This document shows positions 1-5,543 of a DNA stretch of 30,902 nt, in pieces. Origin of the DNA: a virus; IMG/VR virus record IMGVR_UViG_3300048929_000250, positions 1 through 30,902 of that record. One strand, 5' to 3'. Position 1 is the stretch's first letter. Each line of letters begins with the position of its first letter. Below the pieces are notes generated by a model that had not been told where the DNA came from, did not search any database, and saw only the letters and a program-made list of their open reading frames with translations. A program made the position numbers and the translations under genes.

Positions 1-209
1 AGCCAACCTGCCACTGCGTAGCCATTTTGTAGTCACTGATGTAAAAAAAAGGGGTTAGCCGATGGCTAACCCCTTGTTCTATATTAACTAGTAGATGTCG
101 CGTTAGCGATACCTTAGTTAAGACGCTTTTAAGGATGGATATTGATTTATATATATTTTTATTATTTTTCAGCAAGCTAAATCAATACTTACCGCAATGA
201 AATGCAGTG
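1..209. other. Left flank / probable attL side, no gene
   Basis: I see no convincing coding sequence here. The stretch holds a strong hairpin terminator (separate entry) and, from about 120 to 190, very AT-rich DNA. In P2-like prophages attL lies just beyond the 3' end of int, so the phage-host junction should be in or just left of this segment. I cannot identify a core repeat because the other end of the prophage is outside the window, and I recognise no tRNA or tmRNA 3' end. Confidence 0.4.
43..75 (-). terminator. Rho-independent terminator downstream of int
   Basis: A 10-bp GC-rich stem, GGGGTTAGCC (51-60) with GGCTAACCCC (64-73), has a 3-nt loop. Read on the minus strand it is followed by eight U residues (43-50). 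It lies 135 bp beyond the int stop in the int transcription direction. It could instead end a host gene if the attachment junction lies between it and int. Confidence 0.8.
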
Positions 210-1259
210 CTATGCAACCTTCGCCGCCACTTTGCCGCCATTTTTGAAAGCTAACGGATTCAAATTTATTGCTTCTTCCAGGTGGTCTGGAGCAAAGTGC
301 GCATAGCGCATTGTTTCGCGAATATTGGCATGACCGAGTATGCGCTGTAGCACCAAAATATTGCCGCCATTCATCATAAAATGAGAGGCAAAAGTGTGTC
401 GTAAGACATGCGTTTTTTGCCCTTCTGGTAATTCGATATCGGTCAGGGCTAGCGCCTTTTTAAACTCTTGATAGCATGGTTTGAACATCTTCCCCTGCAT
501 CACTTTTAGTTCATCATATAGCCAGTCTGCGATCGGGACAGTCCGGTTTTTCTTACCCTTGGTTTTAAAAAAAGTCAGTTTATTTGGTGATAATTGAGAA
601 CGGCTCAACCCTTCTGCCTCACTCCAGCGCGCTCCTGTTGCTAAGCAAATCTTGACAATACAAGTTAGGTTGTCTTTTCCATAGCGTTCACATGCTGCAA
701 TCAGTTCCTTGATCTGCGCGTGTGTGAGCCAGGACATTTCCTTTTCTTCTTCTTTAAAGGTTCGCACGCCATCAAGAGGATTAGGTAGCGACCATTCACC
801 TAATCGTTTTAGCTCGTTGAACATAGCATCAAGATACTGTTGCTCTCTGTTCACTGTTATCGGTTTGGCAATCCATTTCTCTGGATTCTCATGATAACCA
901 TTGCTGATCTCTCCACGCAGCCGTTTGCCGCGATATGTAGACCAGTCTTTTGCAGTTAACTGTGAGGCAATTGGATCCTTAAGGCCGTTACAAATAATAC
1001 GTAACTTCCCCATGCGAGACTTGCCCGCAGAAAGCGTCTGCCCGTGAAGCTTATCCCAAAGCTCAATAAGCTCACTGAGTTTACGCCGATCCTCCTTCTC
1101 ACCGAGCCACGGCTTATTTTTAGTTTCTTCTAGGGTGAAGGTTTCAAATGCTACAGCCTCCCCTTTGGTAGCAAAGGTTTTGCGCAGGCGCTTTTTGTCG
1201 CGCCCGTTTGGGTAGCTTTCAACTAGCCATTGTCCTGAGGGAAGTTTTCTTACGGTCAT
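210..1259 (-). CDS. int: P2-type tyrosine-recombinase integrase
   Basis: This 349-aa site-specific recombinase would integrate and excise the phage at att. The C-terminal catalytic domain has the full tyrosine-recombinase set: R211 (GARWSEA), a lysine around 233-237 (FFKTKGKK), H284 and R287 (HVLRHTF), H310 (LGH) and nucleophile Y319 (MRYAHF). The N-terminus (about 1-65) resembles the arm-binding domain of phage integrases and residues 65-165 the core-binding domain. The length is close to P2 Int (about 337 aa). It is transcribed leftward toward the att end, the usual P2/186 arrangement. The start ATG at 1259 is the first in frame and gives a normal MTVRKLPSGQW start. Confidence 0.95.
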   Translation of the reverse strand: MTVRKLPSGQWLVESYPNGRDKKRLRKTFATKGEAVAFETFTLEETKNKPWLGEKEDRRKLSELIELWDKLHGQTLSAGKSRMGKLRIICNGLKDPIASQLTAKDWSTYRGKRLRGEISNGYHENPEKWIAKPITVNREQQYLDAMFNELKRLGEWSLPNPLDGVRTFKEEEKEMSWLTHAQIKELIAACERYGKDNLTCIVKICLATGARWSEAEGLSRSQLSPNKLTFFKTKGKKNRTVPIADWLYDELKVMQGKMFKPCYQEFKKALALTDIELPEGQKTHVLRHTFASHFMMNGGNILVLQRILGHANIRETMRYAHFAPDHLEEAINLNPLAFKNGGKVAAKVA

Positions 1260-1285
1260 GCAGCACCTACAAAAGAAATGATGTG

Positions 1286-1320
1286 ATTAGCCATGCTCAA
1301 AAAATTAATACATGGCTAAT
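1286..1320. repeat. Perfect 10-bp inverted repeat upstream of int
   Basis: ATTAGCCATG (1286-1295) and CATGGCTAAT (1311-1320) are exact reverse complements separated by an AT-rich 15-nt spacer. The repeat lies between the int start and the stop of the upstream membrane-protein gene. The spacer is long and no U-tract follows, so a terminator is unlikely. A protein-binding dyad controlling int, or a recombination-related site, fits better. Confidence 0.6.
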
Positions 1321-1330
1321 TAGAGATGAT

Positions 1331-2056
1331 TTAATTTTGAACGATACTGACGATGTCACCTGTATTTAAATCTACTCTCGCGGCAACTTGCTCCTTAACA
1401 ACGGCCCCGTAGGCGTTCTTTCCTTTGAAAGTTGTTTTGACAATACCATGAGGATCCTTTCCTAAAACAATGCTGGATACCGTTTCAACATGCTTGTAAG
1501 AATCATCATCATTCATACTTTTCTTAATGAGTTTTTCAAGTGGGCGGTATGACCCATCCCACCCGCTAAAATTAGCTTGAAATGCATCGAGATTTATACG
1601 TTTGGATAAGGCAGCAGGGTTTGTTTCATACTCACCCTCGCACCACCCTAAGACCGTGCTTAAAGGTAGGCTCCCATCTTTCAATAAACTATTTTCACTC
1701 ATGCACGCATAGAATGAATCACTACTTTTAGTGTCAATTTTTTTAAACTTTACATAGTCGCCAATAATTTCATGTCGTGTAGCCTGAGCTTCGCGTCGAT
1801 AATCGCTTAAAGATAAATCAGCGTATTCAAATTTAGCTGGTTCCGCGGCCTTCGGCTCATTTTTGGTATTGGTATCTACAGTGGTCTTAGGTGTTGGATC
1901 GAGCTTCGCACCAGCTACAGCAGCAACTATGAAGACAACTATATAAACCAAACTTGAGCGTTTTCTATTTGGCATAAGAACAAGTTCAGGTTTAGCAAGC
2001 CCAACGAAAAAGGCGATGAATGCTGCAAATGAAATTAATGCTAGTAAAGTTCCCAT
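1331..2056 (-). CDS. Membrane-anchored hypothetical protein between int and cI
   Basis: A 241-aa protein that I cannot assign to a named family. The N-terminus has two hydrophobic segments (about 3-20 and 36-50) separated by a short loop with positive residues (NRKRSS). A Lys/Pro/Thr-rich linker (about 52-75) and a soluble domain (about 75-241) follow. The soluble part ends in a motif-like stretch: GWDGSYRPLEKLIKKSMNDD, then VKTTFKGKNAYGAVV. This suggests a protein anchored in the inner membrane with its bulk on one side. AAGGA lies 7 nt before the ATG. It reads in the same direction as cI and int, so it may be expressed in the lysogen. Superinfection exclusion or lysogenic conversion would fit the position, but this is only inference. 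Confidence 0.8.
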   Translation of the reverse strand: MGTLLALISFAAFIAFFVGLAKPELVLMPNRKRSSLVYIVVFIVAAVAGAKLDPTPKTTVDTNTKNEPKAAEPAKFEYADLSLSDYRREAQATRHEIIGDYVKFKKIDTKSSDSFYACMSENSLLKDGSLPLSTVLGWCEGEYETNPAALSKRINLDAFQANFSGWDGSYRPLEKLIKKSMNDDDSYKHVETVSSIVLGKDPHGIVKTTFKGKNAYGAVVKEQVAARVDLNTGDIVSIVQN

Positions 2057-2140
2057 TTAGATATCCTTAGTTAATAACTATCCCGTATTTATAAATACTC
2101 ATACTTTAAAATAATATTAAGTCCATTTATTTATCAGTCC

Positions 2141-3022
2141 TTAAACATGTATCTCTGTGGTCGCTACAATCAAACCAATCGCTTTTATATCATCAGAGGA
2201 ACATTGAAATTCAGTAGTATCATTTTTTACTTGTAACTTATTCCCAGGTAACCTAGAAATACTATAAACATCAACATTGTCGTCCAAATCGATAAGCCAT
2301 TTTCCATTTGCAATGTTTTTAACTGCCATATCTGCAAGCCAAATAAAACGACCTGAATAAATATAGGCTGGCTTACTAATATTTGGTTGCAGTACTTTAG
2401 GGTCAGTGAGTACCTCACCAGACTCTTTCATTTGACCGGCGGATAATTGATATTTGCAAACGCTCAATAATTGAGATGATTTTGGTGTTTCACTGGTGTT
2501 AGCAATATTTTGGGTTTGTGCCAAATTTAGTACCAGTTGTTGACCGGTAGCTAACCAATACAAAGGTACACCTGTGTCTATAGCACATGTGACTACAACT
2601 TCACCAGGAAAGAAGTCACGCCGTATCCACGTACTGATCGTCCCCGAAGATAGCTCAAAGTAATCACCAAGTTCGGTCTGGGTTTTGAACCCGTACGAAT
2701 CCATGATGCGACGAATTAAGGCCTTTCCGCCTGAGCCATTGAGAAGTTGTTGACGCAATTTGCTACCGCGAATCGGAGGTGGTTCAAACTCACCAATTCT
2801 TGCATCTGTGAACTTTCCAAAAACTAACCAAGATAGGTCGGCACCTGTATCTAACGCACAGTCAATGATTGCGTTGCCCGAAACGCTGCCCCTTTGCAAC
2901 CAGTTACTAATACTATTTGATGCAATTCCGAGTTTTTCACTTAACTCTTTTTGAGTCATAACCCCATAAGAAGAAAGAAGTCTTTCTAAAATCTCGGCAG
3001 CATTTCCCTTCTCTGAACGCAT
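2141..3022 (-). CDS. cI: CI-like lysogeny repressor with duplicated HTH domain
   Basis: A 293-aa repressor that should bind the adjacent operator and silence the rightward early promoter. It carries two similar N-terminal modules of the phage CI-repressor type. Module 1 (about residues 9-67) contains TQKELSEKLGIASNSISNWL and ends CALDTGADLSWLVFG. Module 2 (about 96-157) contains TQTELGDYFELSSGTISTWI and ends CAIDTGVPLYWLATG. The C-terminal part (about 205-293; GRFIWLADMAVKNIANGKWLIDLD) resembles the oligomerisation domain of 186 CI, with no visible Ser-Lys peptidase pair, so LexA-like self-cleavage is not expected. 186 CI is about 192 aa with a single HTH module, so this protein is enlarged. 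I chose ATG 3022 over GTG 3028 because GAGG lies 5 nt before the ATG. Confidence 0.88.
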   Translation of the reverse strand: MRSEKGNAAEILERLLSSYGVMTQKELSEKLGIASNSISNWLQRGSVSGNAIIDCALDTGADLSWLVFGKFTDARIGEFEPPPIRGSKLRQQLLNGSGGKALIRRIMDSYGFKTQTELGDYFELSSGTISTWIRRDFFPGEVVVTCAIDTGVPLYWLATGQQLVLNLAQTQNIANTSETPKSSQLLSVCKYQLSAGQMKESGEVLTDPKVLQPNISKPAYIYSGRFIWLADMAVKNIANGKWLIDLDDNVDVYSISRLPGNKLQVKNDTTEFQCSSDDIKAIGLIVATTEIHV

Positions 3023-3039
3023 AAGCACCTCAACAAGAA

Positions 3040-3070
3040 CTCAAAAGAGGTTTACATAAACTCTTTTGAG
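3040..3070. promoter_or_regulatory. Probable CI operator (perfect inverted repeat)
   Basis: CTCAAAAGAG (3040-3049) and CTCTTTTGAG (3061-3070) form a perfect 10-bp inverted repeat with an 11-nt spacer. Each arm is itself a small palindrome (CTC-N4-GAG). The repeat lies between the divergent cI and Cox-like genes, with cI starting 18 bp away, and overlaps the likely rightward promoter. Four CTC/GAG half-sites would suit a repressor with two DNA-binding modules per subunit. Confidence 0.7.
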
Positions 3071-3079
3071 AATTAAAGT
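3051..3079 (+). promoter_or_regulatory. Candidate early lytic promoter
   Basis: A TTTACA -35 box (3051-3056), a 17-nt spacer and a TAAAGT -10 box (3074-3079) read toward the early operon. The -35 box lies inside the spacer of the perfect inverted repeat and the right arm is inside the promoter spacer. Repressor bound there would block RNA polymerase directly. Confidence 0.55.
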
Positions 3080-3143
3080 GTCGTTCATCGACCAAGATGC
3101 GCAACACTGCACTAAAAACACACTTAACCGGAGATAATGCGAT

Positions 3144-3521
3144 ATGGCCCCCCAAATTGCAACGCAGTCACCCGTTCAATTTCAAGAAATCCCATCATCA
3201 ATTCCTCAGCTTAACCAGTTAGTTTCATTGCTGGTTCCTGCGTTAGTAGAAGCTTTACTGCCAAACCTAGCTCGTTCTGTTGGTATCAATACCGCTGAAT
3301 CTGTAACTGTTCGCGACTTTGCATCATCTGCTGGAATCAGTGAACGCCTTGTGTGGCAATGGCTTGAAGACGGCGTTCTATTGGCAGCCCCGACTAAAGA
3401 CACATCAAAAAGCCGCTCAACCAAAAAAAGCGCGGTCACAAAATCACGCACTCTCATCAACATGACGGCCTGGCGTGCTAAGCAACATCAGCAGGCGAAG
3501 GATTGTAAGTACATTCGTTAA
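3144..3521 (+). CDS. Cox/Apl-like regulator and excisionase
   Basis: A 125-aa protein in the first position of the early operon, divergent from cI, where P2 has cox and 186 has apl. Such proteins repress the lysogenic promoter and act as the directionality factor for excision by Int. An HTH-like stretch is visible at about 54-82 (VTVRDFASSAGISERLVWQW), followed by a wing-like segment and INMTAWRAKQHQQ. That is the layout of P2 Cox, in which the HTH is followed by a region ending in an xLPAWN-type motif. A hydrophobic 50-aa N-terminal extension is absent from P2 Cox (91 aa). GGAG lies 10 nt before the ATG. Confidence 0.75.
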   Translation: MAPQIATQSPVQFQEIPSSIPQLNQLVSLLVPALVEALLPNLARSVGINTAESVTVRDFASSAGISERLVWQWLEDGVLLAAPTKDTSKSRSTKKSAVTKSRTLINMTAWRAKQHQQAKDCKYIR

Positions 3522-3569
3522 TGATGCGTTTAGTTAATCTTGAGTATTCAAGAATTGCAGGAGAATGTC

Positions 3570-4076
3570 ATGTTTGATTATCGGGTATCTAAACAACCTC
3601 ATTTTGACACCGCATGTACAGCTTTCGTTAGAAAACATAATGTTGCAGAAATTGCTAAAGAGATGGGCATCAGCTCGCAGGTGCTTAGAAACAAGCTAAA
3701 TCCTGAACAGCAACACAATTTAAGCTGCCAGGAACTTTTGATTCTTACAGATTTAACAGAAGACCCTACGTTGATCGATGGTCTGCTGGCTCAATTACAT
3801 TGTATGCCCGCGGTTCCGGTTAATGAGTTAGCGGAGGACAACATTGCGGCCTATACGCTTCATGCAACTGCGGCTCTTGGTTCAGTAGCTGCATGCACAG
3901 TTTCAAAGGAACGCCACACACGCCAGGCTAAAAACGCAATTATGGAAAGCGTGAATGCTGGCATTCGCCATCTTTCGCTAATCGGTTTAGCGATGCAAGG
4001 GCGCGTAGAAGCATCCCCCGCTCTGGCCTCCGTTGTTGGTGCTGTCGCAAGTGTTGCCACTAACGGGATGGTCTGA
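3570..4076 (+). CDS. cII: 186-type CII transcriptional activator of lysogeny
   Basis: A 168-aa regulator of the phage CII family of 186, which activates the promoter that establishes repressor synthesis. The N-terminal DNA-binding helices are visible at residues about 15-50 (HNVAEIAKEMGISSQVLRNK), followed by a motif typical of the family (LSCQELLILTDLTEDPTLIDGLL). The C-terminal half is helical and Ala-rich (about 85-165), as expected for the multimerisation part. I chose ATG 3570, which has GGAG 6 nt upstream. A TTG start at 3540 in the same frame would add 10 residues without a ribosome site. The Fil gene starts 2 bp after the stop. Confidence 0.88.
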   Translation: MFDYRVSKQPHFDTACTAFVRKHNVAEIAKEMGISSQVLRNKLNPEQQHNLSCQELLILTDLTEDPTLIDGLLAQLHCMPAVPVNELAEDNIAAYTLHATAALGSVAACTVSKERHTRQAKNAIMESVNAGIRHLSLIGLAMQGRVEASPALASVVGAVASVATNGMV

Positions 4077-4078
4077 AC

Positions 4079-4249
4079 ATGGTGATCTCAATTGCTCCGC
4101 TACTAAAACAGCAAAGTCCTTCACGTCATTTCGGCCATGGTTGCATTGAGCTGCCAGACGGGAAGCGCTGGAGTCCTTTAATGTCAAAAGCCACTGCCCC
4201 GCAGGCAGTGAGAAATACAAAGCCGCTTTTAAAGCGCCTTTTTAGTTGA
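4079..4249 (+). CDS. fil: Fil-like filamentation protein
   Basis: A 56-aa early protein. The start MVISIAPLLKQQSPSRHFGH and the following GCIELPDGKRWSP match my memory of the 186 Fil family (LLKQQSP, FGHGW, LPDGRRW). In 186, expression of Fil blocks host cell division and causes filamentation. ATG 4079 begins 2 bp after the cII stop, so translation is likely coupled. The C-terminus is basic (KPLLKRLFS). The canonical FGHGW reads FGHGC here. Confidence 0.85.
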   Translation: MVISIAPLLKQQSPSRHFGHGCIELPDGKRWSPLMSKATAPQAVRNTKPLLKRLFS

Positions 4250-4256
4250 GGTGATT

Positions 4257-4559
4257 ATGTCCTTAATTAATGAAGAGCATATTCAAATAGGTAAAAAACA
4301 TCTTTCGCGCATTAAAGAGATGTTTGATTTCAGAAAGAATGTAGCGCAGGAAACATTTGATACTCAGCCGCTGCATATGCGCAAAACAATCTGCTTTCAC
4401 GCTGGCCTTAAAAACCGTCATGTTGAAATGAAGTTTGCAGAATTAACGCCGACTGAAAGGCATCAAGTAGTTGCGGCGCTAAATTCTTTACTGGGATTAA
4501 CTGAGACCCTGCCGAAATTTATCAGTGAAGACGATTGCAGAATAAATATTAAACACTAA
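4257..4559 (+). CDS. Small early protein of unknown function
   Basis: A 100-aa soluble protein in the early operon, in the position of the small 186 genes between fil and A. It is predicted mainly helical, with a conserved-looking core MRKTICFHAGLKNRH and ELTPTERHQVVAALNSLLGL. I know of no function. ATG 4257 is chosen because GAGGTG lies just upstream. A GTG at 4251 in frame would add two residues. It starts 7 bp after the fil stop. Confidence 0.8.
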   Translation: MSLINEEHIQIGKKHLSRIKEMFDFRKNVAQETFDTQPLHMRKTICFHAGLKNRHVEMKFAELTPTERHQVVAALNSLLGLTETLPKFISEDDCRINIKH

Positions 4560-4626
4560 CCCGCATTCAAATTAATAGGCGTAAACCCGCCGGGCATTCT
4601 TTTGCCCAAAAACAGGAGTTTGACAC

Positions 4627-4905
4627 ATGAAAGAAATGATTAATAAATCTCGCCACGGCTTTGCTGGTTTGTCGGTTGTCGGTTTCGATATGGGTTCGGC
4701 TGAGGGTGATTACACCGGTGAGCTGACCTTAATGCTTAATGCTGCACGTAATGAAGAACGCGGCAATCGTGCGCAGGTGTTTGCCTCCCGCCTGGAAGCT
4801 ATCGCCTGTTTCATCATCCAAAAAGAAATGACCGGAACCGAAGCTGCCGAAGCCTTACGCCAGGAAGCCACCCGCATTCAAAATGAAGCGGGAGACCTGC
4901 ACTAA
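4627..4905 (+). CDS. DUF2732-like early protein
   Basis: A 92-aa acidic protein. The central and C-terminal part (GELTLMLNAARNEERGNRAQ, then FASRLEAIACFI and GTEAAEALRQEA) fits the family of short P2/186 early proteins called DUF2732 as I remember it. Function is unknown. It is predicted to be almost entirely helical. CAGGAG lies 8 nt before the ATG. Its stop overlaps the next start (TAATG), so translation is probably coupled. Confidence 0.82.
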   Translation: MKEMINKSRHGFAGLSVVGFDMGSAEGDYTGELTLMLNAARNEERGNRAQVFASRLEAIACFIIQKEMTGTEAAEALRQEATRIQNEAGDLH

Positions 4906-5246
4906 TGATGAAACATGAAGAAGCCACGCCAGAAATGGCGGCAGCAATGGCAAAGCGCATTGATATCGATCTGGCGTTCACCATCATCCCTAAAAAGAAC
5001 GGCGACCTGATTCTGGCTGAAATCAAGACAGATAAAGAAACCCGTACACAGTATTGCTCCACGCTGGCTGTGTTTCAGTTGAGGTTTTCCCTTGCTACCG
5101 AATTCATCAACCGCTGTGTTGATCGCGCTATATGGGCTAAGAAAATCACCAGCGCGGCAACAATGCGCAATGAGTACAACCGCGCTGCCGATCTGGTATT
5201 TGCTGCCCTGGTAAAACTGCAACAACCGGAGGTGGCAAATGGCTGA
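4905..5246 (+). CDS. Conserved early protein of unknown function
   Basis: A 113-aa soluble protein with no membrane segment. It starts at the ATG that overlaps the upstream stop by one base and ends 8 bp inside the downstream zinc-finger gene, so it sits in a fully coupled cluster. Features visible are a short charged N-terminus, a beta-like stretch (LAFTIIPKKNGDLILAEIKT) and a helical C-terminal half (FSLATEFINRCVDRAIWAKK). P2/186-like phages regularly carry a gene of this size at this place. I do not know its function. Confidence 0.82.
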   Translation: MMKHEEATPEMAAAMAKRIDIDLAFTIIPKKNGDLILAEIKTDKETRTQYCSTLAVFQLRFSLATEFINRCVDRAIWAKKITSAATMRNEYNRAADLVFAALVKLQQPEVANG

Positions 5247-5463
5247 TGTTATCGACACCGCTCAGGAACGTGCAGACCTGATTCTGGCTGCACAAATCCA
5301 AGCTGCCCGCGCCCCAGTTGCGGGCGTTTCTGCAATGTTCTGCCTTGATTGTGATCGCCCAATTCCCGAAGAACGTCGTGCAGCTCTGCCTGGTGTCGAG
5401 TTTTGCGTGTATTGCAAAGAACTTAGTGAACTCAATGCCAAACACTACCGAGGCAACCAGTGA
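5239..5463 (+). CDS. TraR/DksA-type C4 zinc-finger protein
   Basis: A 74-aa protein of the TraR/DksA family, short phage and plasmid relatives of DksA that bind RNA polymerase through the secondary channel. Four cysteines form the zinc site: C35 and C38 (FCLDCDRPIP), then C56 and C59 (EFCVYCKEL). The N-terminal helix carries an acidic start (MADVIDTAQERADLIL) like that in TraR. GGAGG lies 6 nt before the ATG. The gene overlaps the previous one by 8 bp and the following micro-ORF by 4 bp (GTGA). Confidence 0.92.
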   Translation: MADVIDTAQERADLILAAQIQAARAPVAGVSAMFCLDCDRPIPEERRAALPGVEFCVYCKELSELNAKHYRGNQ

Positions 5464-5543
5464 TCATATTCGCGATGGTGTTGCTTGTATTGGCCTCTAT
5501 CAATGCGGGCTATCTGGTCATTGATCTCAAAGACGGCATGTAA
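5460..5543 (+). CDS. 27-aa hydrophobic micro-protein
   Basis: An ORF encoding a peptide that starts MIIFAMVLLVLASINAGYLV and ends IDLKDGM. It overlaps the zinc-finger gene by 4 bp (GTGA) and shares its last base with the gpA start (TAATG). This tight coupling on both sides and the single predicted membrane helix (about 2-20) suggest a real product rather than chance. Even if the peptide has no function, its translation would deliver ribosomes to the gpA start, which has no clear Shine-Dalgarno of its own. The start is GTG. Confidence 0.6.
   Translation: MIIFAMVLLVLASINAGYLVIDLKDGM

Noticed and set aside
2227-2418. 63-codon frame inside the repressor gene
   Set aside because: It overlaps the repressor C-terminal domain in another frame and has no start signal or recognisable domain.
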